Positions 1 to 6,307 of a stretch of 9,240 bases of DNA are shown here, one piece after another. This stretch comes from Hyphomicrobiales bacterium (lineage in GTDB: Bacteria; Pseudomonadota; Alphaproteobacteria; Rhizobiales; Aestuariivirgaceae), in assembly GCA_003151375.1 (NCBI GenBank), contig PLXI01000159.1, positions 5,370 through 14,609 of the forward strand, given 5' to 3'. Position 1 is the first letter of the stretch. The number at the start of each line of letters is the position of its first letter. The notes beneath the pieces were generated by a model. The model searched no databases, was not told the origin of the DNA, and saw only the letters and a program-made list of their open reading frames with translations. Both the position numbers and the translations under genes were made by a program.

Positions 1-49
1 GGTGCCTCATGGGCCTGTGTTTTGTCACATTGCTTAAGGAGAATTTGAC

Positions 50-496
50 ATGTTTGACTTTACCCCACTTTATCGCAGCTCGGTTGGTTTTGACCGTTTA
101 TTCCAGCGTTTGGACGAGGCGGCCGCCACCGAAAACCAAGCCTATCCGCCCTATAACATTGAGCGTTTGGGCGAGAATGAATACCGTATCACCATGGCTG
201 TTGCAGGCTTTGGCCCCGCCGATGTTAATATCGAAGCCAAGGGCAACACCCTGACTGTAACGGGCAAGAAGGCCGACAAGCCTGCCGTTGGTGATATGCT
301 GCATCAAGGCATTGCCGCGCGCGGTTTTGAGCGTCGCTTCCAATTGGCTGATCATGTGGAAGTGAAAGGCGCTGATATGGATAACGGCCTGCTGCACATT
401 GCGCTGGAGCGCCGTGTGCCGGAAGCTTTGAAGCCACGCCAAATTACCATTGGCACCACGTCAAAATTAAAGGCAGTTGATTCCAAGGCCGCCTAA
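50..496 (+). CDS. ibpA: Small heat-shock protein of the IbpA/Hsp20 family
   Basis: ATP-independent holdase chaperone of the cytoplasm that binds unfolding proteins and passes them to the DnaK/ClpB system. The 148-residue product has the family layout: a short N-terminal arm (residues 1-33, with SPLYRS-like TPLYRSSVGFDRLF at 6-19), then an alpha-crystallin domain at about 34-136 starting at YPPYNIERLGENEYRI and including VAGF (51-54), the GIAARGFERRFQL stretch (87-99) and NGLL (112-115). A short C-terminal tail has an I-x-I-type motif (ITI, 132-134), used in oligomer assembly. Length matches E. coli IbpA (137 aa) apart from a slightly longer tail. The start is supported by AAGGAG at 36-41, 8 nt before the ATG. 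Only 49 nt upstream are visible, so the heat-shock promoter or an RNA thermometer cannot be judged. An intrinsic terminator follows directly. Family assignment is very secure; the ibpA name is by similarity. Confidence 0.96.
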   Translation: MFDFTPLYRSSVGFDRLFQRLDEAAATENQAYPPYNIERLGENEYRITMAVAGFGPADVNIEAKGNTLTVTGKKADKPAVGDMLHQGIAARGFERRFQLADHVEVKGADMDNGLLHIALERRVPEALKPRQITIGTTSKLKAVDSKAA

Positions 497-503
497 TTTA
501 AAA

Positions 504-1688
504 TTATGAATGTGAGGGGTGCTGGGAAGCTGGCGCCCCTCTTTGTTTGGCCATTTCCAACGCCACCCACCATGTAAAACCTATGGCCACCACAAGCCCA
601 GCAGCAGCAGCTACATAAATTGAACTCAGTCCATGGGTTTGTGCGATCCATCCTAAGACCAAAGGCAGTAAGATGCGTGGCGGGCCGGAGATCATTGAGG
701 CCAAGCCCAAAGCCGCAGCGCGCGCTTGCGGCACCAGATGGCCTGCAAGTGAAAACATACAAGGAAAAATTAGGCCCAAACCGAAGCCCGTAATGGCAAA
801 TGCCGCAACGGAGAATTCAAAGTTAGGCTGAAATGAAAGCACGGTGAAACCAACAAGCCCAACGAGCAATGACACGATGACAAGGGGAATGTCGCCGAAG
901 CGCGAACGCAAACCATCACCAAAAAGACGCGTGGTGCCGGTGCAAAGACCATAGAAGCCAACTCCAAGCCCGGAGTAAGCCGCCAAGTCAGGTCGCATAT
1001 GATCCAACAATTGACCAGACCATTGAATGCAAGTGAGTTCTGCGGCCACATCCAAACCAAGCACTGTGCCGATGAGAACGAGAATTTTTATGGGTAGTGC
1101 CACCTTTAGTTTGCGTGTGCTTTGCAATTGGCTGACATGGTGCGGAATAGCTTTGTAAACGGCGTAAATCGCAGCGCCAACAAAGGGCACGGCAGGCACT
1201 ATTGAACACATAATGCCGAAGTGTTCAGTGATATATCCACTCATAAAGCCAGCGCCACCCATCGCGTAGAGCACGGCGGCATGGAAAGATGAGTAAACTG
1301 GCGTCTTCAAATTTTGTTCAACGATGCCTGCTTCGGCATTCATAAATAAATCCATGGTGCCACCGCAGAAATTTAAAGCGACCCATGTCACTCCCATAGC
1401 CCAAAATGAATGGGCGGTGAGTGTCAGCACAAATCCGATGAAAATAGCTGGTAAAATAAACAACAACATGCTGCGATGGTCAAAACGGCTGTTGATATAT
1501 CCGCCCAAACTCATCGCCACAATGGTGGCCACCGCTGCAAACATGGACAGCACACCAAAATCAAAATCATTAACACTGGCTTGCAATTTTAAGGCGGGGA
1601 AAGCGCCCACTTGACCACCAAATACCATACCAAAGGCAATGAAAGTTAAGGTGATGGCCACGCGTGGTGTTATTTTCATAGCACTCAT
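504..1688 (-). CDS. MFS transporter, YbjJ-like
   Basis: Inner-membrane transporter of the major facilitator superfamily, 394 residues. The sequence shows about 12 hydrophobic segments (roughly 10-30, 44-64, 72-93, 97-115, 135-152, 160-180, 199-220, 238-254, 266-286, 293-315, 328-348, 355-376) with a hydrophilic central loop at 181-198. Motif-A-like loops GGYINSRFDHR (62-72) and GDGLRSRFGD (257-266) sit after helices 2 and 8, as expected from the two-fold MFS repeat. MNAEAGIVEQ (116-125) followed by SSFHA (133-137) resembles the YbjJ group of unknown substrate. The gene lies 52 nt behind the SDR gene on the same strand, so it may be the last gene of the sugar-acid operon; a role in sugar or aldonate transport is inference from that position only. 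ATG at 1688 is used; ATG at 1679 is an alternative, and neither has a strong ribosome binding site. It converges on ibpA with a 7-nt gap. Confidence 0.9.
   Translation of the reverse strand: MSAMKITPRVAITLTFIAFGMVFGGQVGAFPALKLQASVNDFDFGVLSMFAAVATIVAMSLGGYINSRFDHRSMLLFILPAIFIGFVLTLTAHSFWAMGVTWVALNFCGGTMDLFMNAEAGIVEQNLKTPVYSSFHAAVLYAMGGAGFMSGYITEHFGIMCSIVPAVPFVGAAIYAVYKAIPHHVSQLQSTRKLKVALPIKILVLIGTVLGLDVAAELTCIQWSGQLLDHMRPDLAAYSGLGVGFYGLCTGTTRLFGDGLRSRFGDIPLVIVSLLVGLVGFTVLSFQPNFEFSVAAFAITGFGLGLIFPCMFSLAGHLVPQARAAALGLASMISGPPRILLPLVLGWIAQTHGLSSIYVAAAAGLVVAIGFTWWVALEMAKQRGAPASQHPSHS
514..541 (+). terminator. Intrinsic terminator of the heat-shock gene
   Basis: GAGGGGTGC (514-522) pairs with GCGCCCCTC (533-541 read with one G-T wobble), giving a 9-bp GC-rich stem around a loop of about 10 nt, followed by TTTGTTT. 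It begins 17 nt after the ibpA stop codon. The stem lies inside the last codons of the convergent MFS gene, so the same DNA is coding on one strand and terminator on the other. The T-rich tail is present only on the + strand side, so it should stop ibpA transcription rather than MFS transcription. Confidence 0.8.
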
Positions 1689-1732
1689 TAATGGCGCATC
1701 TTTTCAATCGCAACTAAGTTATTTGCTCTTTC

Positions 1733-1742
1733 GATGCGCATC
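1733..1742. repeat. 10-bp perfect palindrome with distant half-site
   Basis: GATGCGCATC is its own reverse complement and overlaps the stop codon of the SDR gene (1741-1743). A half copy, GCGCATC, lies at 1694-1700 just before the MFS start, so GCGCATC/GATGCGC also form 7-bp inverted arms 32 nt apart. It could be an operator for the MFS gene or a weak RNA hairpin between the two genes. No T-run follows, so it is not an evident terminator. Confidence 0.3.
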
Positions 1743-2478
1743 AGCCGCGACCCACAAGTGGCATTTTACTGGCCATGACGGTCATGGTGAGAACATTAGA
1801 ATCTAGCGGCAAGGATGCCATGAATACAATTGAACGCGCCACGTCCTCAACATCCATGCGCGGCTCTGATTTCATTGAACCATCGGCCTGAGGCACACCT
1901 TGCGTCATGCGCGAGGTCATGTCGGTTGCGGCATTGCCGATGTCGATCTGACCCACCGCGATATCATATTTGCGGCCATCGAGATTGGCGGATTTGGTGA
2001 GACCAGTGACGCCATGTTTGGTGGCAGCATAGGGTGCTGAATTAGGGCGTGGAGATTGTGCCGAGATGGAGCCGTTATTGATGATGCGGCCACCGCGCGG
2101 GCTTTGCTCTTTCATGATTTTGAAGGCTTCCTGCGTGCAATAGAACACGCCGGATAAATTCACATTCACCACATCCATCCATTGCTGGGGTGTTACGTCT
2201 TCGAGGTTTACGCCGGGCGCTGACATGCCGGCGTTGTTGAATAACACATCAAGCCTGCCAAATTTCCTTTTGGTTTCAGCAAAAAGATGACTTACGGACT
2301 TAGGATCAGTCACATCGGTAGCCACACAAAGTGTTTCGCCGCTCATTTCTTTGGCGGCTTCTTGCAGGGCTTCATGTCTGCGACCTGCCAGCACCACAGC
2401 ATAGCCCGCTGTGCTGAGCGCTTTGGCGCAGGCCTTGCCAATGCCGCTTCCAGCACCTGTAACGAGTGCCACTTTCAT
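1741..2478 (-). CDS. SDR-family NAD(P)-dependent oxidoreductase
   Basis: Cytoplasmic classical short-chain dehydrogenase/reductase, 245 residues from the chosen start. Motifs in order: cofactor loop TGAGSGIG (7-14), D55-V-T after the fourth strand, NNAG (81-84), active-site Asn in VNVNLSG (N106), and the catalytic triad S137, Y150, K154 (Y-x-x-x-K). The [18 protein letters not shown] stretch (166-183) after the active site is characteristic of a subgroup I have seen as unnamed SDRs in Alphaproteobacteria. The R33-R34 pair after the second strand suggests NADP(H), though this is not decisive. ATG at 2478 has AAAGGA 6 nt upstream; the earlier in-frame ATG at 2493 has no ribosome binding site. 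Lying just downstream of dgoK-dgoA, it could oxidise a sugar such as galactose or act on a related sugar acid; this substrate is inference. Confidence 0.93.
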   Translation of the reverse strand: MKVALVTGAGSGIGKACAKALSTAGYAVVLAGRRHEALQEAAKEMSGETLCVATDVTDPKSVSHLFAETKRKFGRLDVLFNNAGMSAPGVNLEDVTPQQWMDVVNVNLSGVFYCTQEAFKIMKEQSPRGGRIINNGSISAQSPRPNSAPYAATKHGVTGLTKSANLDGRKYDIAVGQIDIGNAATDMTSRMTQGVPQADGSMKSEPRMDVEDVARSIVFMASLPLDSNVLTMTVMASKMPLVGRG

Positions 2479-2509
2479 TTCAATTCCTTTCATTGCCGCG
2501 TGATTGCTT

Positions 2510-2533
2510 CACAAAAGTCGAACAACTTTTGTG
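2510..2533 (-). repeat. Perfect 9-bp inverted repeat between dgoA and the SDR gene
   Basis: CACAAAAGT (2510-2518) and ACTTTTGTG (2525-2533) are exact reverse complements around a 6-nt loop (2519-2524). The element sits in the 57-nt gap between dgoA and the SDR gene. On the transcribed strand it forms an AU-rich hairpin with no T-run after it, so it is more likely an intercistronic RNA structure (processing or stability) or a protein-binding site than a terminator. Confidence 0.55.
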
Positions 2534-2535
2534 CA

Positions 2536-3162
2536 TCACGCGCGCGCTTTCTTCCAAGCCGAAACCAAATCATTTGCTGATGTTGAAATCTGCGCGAGAC
2601 TCATGCTCGACTTATAGAGTGAAGAGCCGATGCCAAAACCAGAGGCCCCGGCAGAGAGCCAGTCTTTCATGTTGGCGGGCGTTACGCCGCCAACGGCGTG
2701 GATTTTGACATGCTTGGGCAACACCGCTTTCCAAGCTTTGATGGTTTGCGGCGAAGCGACCTCGGCGGGGAAAAGTTTTAAATGCTTGGCCCCGGCGCGA
2801 ATGGCAGCGAATGCTTCTGTGGGTGTGAACACACCGGGCAAGGGATCCATTCCCACAGCCAGGGCGCGGGCAATCACATCGGGGTTGCAATCAGGCGACA
2901 CCGAAATTTGCCCGCCATGTTCCTTGAGCAGGTTCACATCTTGCACCGAAAGCACTGTGCCAGCGCCTACCACCATCTTACCTGCAAATGTCTTGGCCAG
3001 CCGTTCGATTGAAACAAATGGCTTAGGCGAATTCAATGGCACTTCAACGATGCGAATGCCGGCGTCATAAAGGGCCTGGGCAACCGCAATCACTTCATCA
3101 GGCGACACACCACGTAAAATGGCAATGATGCCGCAGGCTTCGAGGGCTTGATCAAGTTTCAT
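2536..3162 (-). CDS. dgoA: 2-dehydro-3-deoxy-6-phosphogalactonate aldolase
   Basis: Cleaves 2-dehydro-3-deoxy-6-phosphogalactonate to pyruvate and glyceraldehyde-3-phosphate, the last step of the De Ley-Doudoroff pathway, in the cytoplasm. The 208-residue protein is a full-length class I KDPG/KDPGal aldolase (TIM barrel). Visible motifs: IIAILRG (12-18), catalytic E40 in VEVPLNSP, GAGTVL (66-71), SPDCNPDVI (89-97), the Schiff-base lysine K129 in LKLFPAE (K-x-F-P) and the phosphate-binding AVGGVTPANM (156-165) and GFGIGSSLY (175-183). The VPLNSP sequence after the catalytic Glu and the FAVGGVTP-like block match E. coli DgoA better than Eda. Its start overlaps the dgoK stop in ATGA (3159-3162), with AGCAGG about 8 nt upstream, which supports coupled translation and the assignment to galactonate rather than gluconate breakdown. 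Confidence 0.95.
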   Translation of the reverse strand: MKLDQALEACGIIAILRGVSPDEVIAVAQALYDAGIRIVEVPLNSPKPFVSIERLAKTFAGKMVVGAGTVLSVQDVNLLKEHGGQISVSPDCNPDVIARALAVGMDPLPGVFTPTEAFAAIRAGAKHLKLFPAEVASPQTIKAWKAVLPKHVKIHAVGGVTPANMKDWLSAGASGFGIGSSLYKSSMSLAQISTSANDLVSAWKKARA

Positions 3163-4049
3163 ATGATACCTGCTTGATGGGCGATGATGCGCTGGCCTTC
3201 AATGCCACACAAAGGATTGCCGAGTTTAACGTTAAGGCCAGCCAATTTCATGGCGCTGATATAGGAAGCCGCAATACCCGCTGAGCCTAGCACCATATAG
3301 GGTGCATCGTGGTCATGCGCCCTCGTGGCATGGGCGATTTCTTGGCCAATAAGAAGGCCCGACAGATAACTATATAGCGCTGTGGCGGGCAGCGCATTGA
3401 AAAGCCCAAGGCTGCGCGTTGAAAACAGTGAATGCAAAATGCCAGCAGGATCAGCGAAGCTTTGTTTCACACCACGGGTGAAGGCCGCCTCATCATGGGC
3501 CTCACCCTGCATCAAGCGGCCAAGGATAGAATGCTTTGAATAAAGCGCAAAGCTTTCGCCCGTCATGTAAGTGGCGAAGCTTTCAATGCGCTTATCTTTT
3601 GTCTCTATCCATTTGGAATGTGTGCCGGGGGTTACGAAGTGTGTGGCACCTGTGGCCAGTGCGCCGAACACTTGTGTTTCTTCGCCGCGCAGCACATCGT
3701 GCTGGATCGACGGGCTTTTATAATGAAGACCTGTGATAAAGTGAACGATGCGGCCCGTTGCGGTATTTAGATGTGTAATTTTTTGTGCAAGTTCGGCGGC
3801 GTCTGCCGGACACTCGGCATAGGCACATTCCACCCAGCCTTGGCGCGACGTGATCATGCCCGAGGCTACGATTGGCAATGATTTGTCCCAAGCGCCAATG
3901 TGGTTTTCGAATGTTTGCTCAAACGCGCCGTCTTTGACTGCGGTGATGCCATCGGCCGCCGTGGTCTGGTTTTTGATTGCGCCATCTGCGCCCACTTCAT
4001 AGGCGCGAAATGAGGTTGTGCCCCAATCGAGTGAGATGAAAGATTTCAT
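3159..4049 (-). CDS. dgoK: 2-dehydro-3-deoxygalactonokinase
   Basis: Phosphorylates 2-dehydro-3-deoxygalactonate with ATP at the 6-position, producing the substrate of the aldolase next to it. The 296-residue protein has the DgoK family (sugar-kinase/Hsp70/actin fold) blocks: DWGTTSFRAY (8-17) as the first phosphate loop, ASGMITSRQGW (62-72), VLRGEETQ (119-126), TPGTHSKW (140-147), MTGESFALYS (162-171) and VLGSAG (253-258) near the nucleotide site. Length equals the usual DgoK length of about 290-310. The gene overlaps the lactonase stop by 4 nt (ATGA at 4046-4049) and the dgoA start by 4 nt, so its translation is probably coupled on both sides; only a weak GGCGG precedes its start. Assignment is secure. 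Confidence 0.96.
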   Translation of the reverse strand: MKSFISLDWGTTSFRAYEVGADGAIKNQTTAADGITAVKDGAFEQTFENHIGAWDKSLPIVASGMITSRQGWVECAYAECPADAAELAQKITHLNTATGRIVHFITGLHYKSPSIQHDVLRGEETQVFGALATGATHFVTPGTHSKWIETKDKRIESFATYMTGESFALYSKHSILGRLMQGEAHDEAAFTRGVKQSFADPAGILHSLFSTRSLGLFNALPATALYSYLSGLLIGQEIAHATRAHDHDAPYMVLGSAGIAASYISAMKLAGLNVKLGNPLCGIEGQRIIAHQAGII

Positions 4050-4957
4050 AAGCCGCCGCCAAACTTGTGTTTGGCCAGACCAATGACGCCCGGGTTGAAA
4101 CAGAAAAGCCCGCCCGAAAGTGGATAGCTTTTCAAAACATCGCTGGGCAGGTTGGCAGCCGCAGATGTGACATAGATTGTATCCATTTGTGGTCCACCAA
4201 AAACAACGCAGGTTGGACGCGTTACTGGCATCGGGACGATGCGGTCGATGCGGCCCTTAGGATCAAAGCGCAGCACGCAAGAGCCTTCCCACCTTGCGCT
4301 CCACAGGAAACCTTCAGCATCCACCGCCGCGCCATCAGGGTGGCCATGAGATTTTGTGTCATTGAATATACGCTGGTTGGAGAGCTCGCCATTGTCTACA
4401 TCAAAATCAAAAGCGTGAATGACTTGTGCTCTGCTGTCCGAGAAGTAGAAAATTTTATTATCGGGTGACCAACAGGGACCATTGGACACGCCGACATGAT
4501 CGAACATCAATTTTGAAACGCCGTCTGTGCCCACGCGGTAAAGTGCTCCAGAATTTTGGGTAATGTCCAGGTCGCTTCCATCTGCGGCAATGTTTTGCTG
4601 CATGGTGCCAAACCAAAAGCGGCCCTTCACATCGGCAGTGCCATCATTGCCACGGTTTTGCGGACGATCTATTTCCGGCCTTGCAAAATCAGTGAGTGCG
4701 CCAGTTGCGGGATCAAAGAAGAACATGCCCTGTTCTCCGCCCATCAGCAGGCGGTTGTTTGCAGCCAGCGCAAAGCATGTCAGCATCATCGGGAAGGACC
4801 AATGCCTTGTCGCGCCCGATACAGGATCAAGAATATGCAATTTGGAAATGGGCGCAATATCAAGCCACCACAGACACTGGCCCTCAACATCCCATAGGCA
4901 GCCCTCACCCAATTTATTGTTGGCTTCGAGAATGCAGGTGACCGCGGGCTTTGACAT
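4046..4957 (-). CDS. SMP-30/gluconolactonase-family sugar lactonase
   Basis: Six-bladed beta-propeller hydrolase that opens aldonolactones to the free acid using a divalent metal, 303 residues, no signal peptide, so cytoplasmic. The metal and substrate residues of the family line up: E18 in LGEGCLWD (metal), R102 and N104 in NRGNDGTADVKGRFWFGTM, N159 in SNGPCWSPD (metal) and D208 in HPDGAAVDAEG (catalytic base and metal). These positions agree closely with E18, R101, N103, N154 and D204 of human SMP30. As the first gene of the lactonase-dgoK-dgoA overlap series it most likely acts on galactonolactone, but gluconolactone, arabinolactone or fuconolactone cannot be excluded. No strong ribosome binding site precedes the ATG (AAGTGA is the best candidate). 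Confidence 0.93.
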   Translation of the reverse strand: MSKPAVTCILEANNKLGEGCLWDVEGQCLWWLDIAPISKLHILDPVSGATRHWSFPMMLTCFALAANNRLLMGGEQGMFFFDPATGALTDFARPEIDRPQNRGNDGTADVKGRFWFGTMQQNIAADGSDLDITQNSGALYRVGTDGVSKLMFDHVGVSNGPCWSPDNKIFYFSDSRAQVIHAFDFDVDNGELSNQRIFNDTKSHGHPDGAAVDAEGFLWSARWEGSCVLRFDPKGRIDRIVPMPVTRPTCVVFGGPQMDTIYVTSAAANLPSDVLKSYPLSGGLFCFNPGVIGLAKHKFGGGL

Positions 4958-4968
4958 AAATCACTTGT

Positions 4969-5002
4969 AGCTAATTCGTATGCACACGCCAACAGTTTAG
5001 CT
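4969..5002 (-). promoter_or_regulatory. Inverted repeat and possible promoter before the lactonase gene
   Basis: The 64-nt gap between the oxidoreductase and lactonase genes contains 6-bp inverted arms AGCTAA (4969-4974) and TTAGCT (4997-5002), with a near-palindrome CGTATGCACACG (4977-4988, five of six pairs) between them. On the minus strand a weak promoter-like pair, TTGGCG and TACAAG with 17-nt spacing, lies across the same DNA. It may be an operator-promoter for the galactonate genes, or the gap may simply be read through from the oxidoreductase gene. Confidence 0.25.
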
Positions 5003-5021
5003 CAGAAAACACTCGTTGTTT

Positions 5022-6101
5022 CTATTTTTCCCTTGGCGCATGGAGATTTGCATCAGCGAGAGGGAATTTTCCTGCACGCAGTAGCTTAACAGCGCTGACC
5101 AGGCTGAGTGCCGCGTTGGAAATTTCCGCACGGAAACCATCATCTTTATCATAATCATCATGGCTTGTGGCATAGGGTTCATAATAGCCGAGATAAGCAC
5201 CCGTTGCCGCACTATGGGCTGCTTTTATGAGGCCCAAATCTTCCAACCAATCGCACAAAATGCGCCGCAGGTTCTCAACACCAGCGGCATCACCATGCAC
5301 TGAGACTGCAAATAGCCGCCCCGCCAGATGTTTGGGATAGGGCCAGCCTTTCAACTCGAGTTCTTTAGCTTTCTTGGGGTCTTTACCTCCAGTAGTCGTA
5401 GGATCGGCGTTTCCGCCGTCAGCGCAAACCAGACGATCGATCATCAGTTTCAGGCCACTGGGTGCTTGATACCAATTAACCGGGGTGATGATCATCACGC
5501 CATGCGCCCGAGCCCACATCGGATAGATTTCACTCATCCAATCATTAACCTGGCCCATTGCGAAGTTTGGATAACAGGAGCACGGATAGTGGCAAAGTGG
5601 CTGTGCGGTGGAAACACAGCCTTTGCAGGGATAGATGACGCGTCCATATTCTGAGGTGAGACGGCTCAAGTCGATGATTTCAACTTCAAAGCCTTTTTCT
5701 TGGAGAATCAAATCGCGTGTCATCTCGATCAAACGCCAGGTTTTTGACATCTCGCCCGGACAGCTTTGATCGGAACGCGATGACCCGTTCACCAACAGAA
5801 TGCGCGCTGGGCCTTTTGGGTCGCTGCGTTGGGCTTCTGCATCAATAATGGCCTTGCGCGCCGCCAGCCATTCAACGGGAAGCTTTGCAGTCGGATCGAA
5901 AAATTCCTCACCGCCAACTGTTTTGCGCGGGTTCTTATGGTATTCATCATAAGCCACCCATGCGAGATCAATTACTTTGGCGATTTCATCATTTGCGGCA
6001 TCAAAGTCTGGGTCAAAGAACCGGTCGCGGAAGCGCTTGGTAAAGAGCTCTTTATCGATCTGTACGTCAGGCATACCTTTTCTAATTTTTATATCAGTCA
6101 T
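5022..6101 (-). CDS. Flavodoxin-fold NAD(P)H-dependent oxidoreductase with cysteine cluster
   Basis: Probable FMN-binding reductase of the NADPH-dependent FMN reductase/flavodoxin-like type, 359 residues from the chosen start. Residues 1-98 form a charged, helical-looking N-terminal extension. The flavodoxin fold then begins with RILLVNGSSRS (100-110), where the serine-rich turn would bind the FMN phosphate. ITPVNWYQAPSGLKLMIDRL (204-223) is the typical second flavin/dimer segment, and FAVSVHGDAAG (264-274) the third. Between them is the cluster C159-x2-C162-x7-C170-x3-C174-x-C176. ATG at 6101 is preferred because GGAGGG (6106-6111) lies 4 nt upstream; the longer reading from ATG at 6113 would place that ribosome binding site inside the gene. 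It is followed on the same strand, after 64 nt, by the sugar-lactonase operon, but no link in function is evident. Substrate is unknown. Confidence 0.85.
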   Translation of the reverse strand: MTDIKIRKGMPDVQIDKELFTKRFRDRFFDPDFDAANDEIAKVIDLAWVAYDEYHKNPRKTVGGEEFFDPTAKLPVEWLAARKAIIDAEAQRSDPKGPARILLVNGSSRSDQSCPGEMSKTWRLIEMTRDLILQEKGFEVEIIDLSRLTSEYGRVIYPCKGCVSTAQPLCHYPCSCYPNFAMGQVNDWMSEIYPMWARAHGVMIITPVNWYQAPSGLKLMIDRLVCADGGNADPTTTGGKDPKKAKELELKGWPYPKHLAGRLFAVSVHGDAAGVENLRRILCDWLEDLGLIKAAHSAATGAYLGYYEPYATSHDDYDKDDGFRAEISNAALSLVSAVKLLRAGKFPLADANLHAPREK

Positions 6102-6113
6102 CATACCCTCCAT

Positions 6114-6273
6114 TTGAATTGCGGCTCGAATGCCTTGGACTTTGATTACAATTTACAATTAGGACAATAAAACAGCCTGTGAACCATTGGCTCATGGGCT
6201 TCACAAAATCGTGAATGAGAAGGGTAATAAAATCAAAAACGCGAGAGTTGAGCCAATCACTGCAATTTTGATG
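6114..6273. other. Divergent intergenic region, mostly without recognised content
   Basis: The 194 nt between the oxidoreductase gene (-) and the ATP-grasp-like gene (+) should hold promoters for both. It is AT-rich. The only repeat seen is a tandem heptamer, TTACAAT at 6146-6152 and 6153-6159. A 7-bp period does not fit one helical face and makes a simple dimer operator unlikely. No convincing minus-strand promoter was found. Confidence 0.4.
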
Positions 6274-6302
6274 TTGCCAATATCGTTTCATTTTTTAATA
6301 AA
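6274..6302 (+). promoter_or_regulatory. Possible promoter giving a leaderless transcript
   Basis: TTGCCA (6274-6279) and AATAAA (6297-6302) with a 17-nt spacer match the sigma-70-type -35 (5 of 6) and -10 (4 of 6) boxes. The -10 box ends only 5 nt before the ATG at 6308, so initiation would fall on or next to the start codon. This fits the lack of a ribosome binding site before that gene. The match is by eye and the AT-rich context makes chance hits likely. Confidence 0.3.
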
Positions 6303-6307
6303 GACCC

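Noticed and set aside
1..49. A ROSE-type RNA thermometer before ibpA, suggested by TTGCT (30-34) next to AAGGAG (36-41).
   Set aside because: The two motifs are separated by a single base, leaving no loop for them to pair with each other, and the upstream leader needed for the other stems is outside the window. It may exist but cannot be supported here.
98..442. Long minus-strand open frame opposite ibpA.
   Set aside because: It is the antisense shadow of a clearly conserved Hsp20 gene, with no ribosome binding site and no recognisable motif.
2479..2493. Start of the SDR gene at ATG 2493.
   Set aside because: AAAGGA directly precedes ATG 2478 and would be coding in the longer version; there is no ribosome binding site before 2493.
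2630..3070. 146-codon plus-strand open frame opposite dgoA.
   Set aside because: The opposite strand encodes a complete aldolase with catalytic residues; the shadow frame shows no domain.
4067..4970. Several plus-strand open frames opposite the lactonase gene.
   Set aside because: They overlap each other in different frames and lie wholly within the lactonase coding region; none has recognisable motifs.
6146..6159. Tandem heptamer TTACAAT as a regulator site or start of a repeat array.
   Set aside because: Only two copies in an AT-rich region, with a 7-bp period that does not match the helix; no further copies nearby. Kept only as a remark in the intergenic entry.
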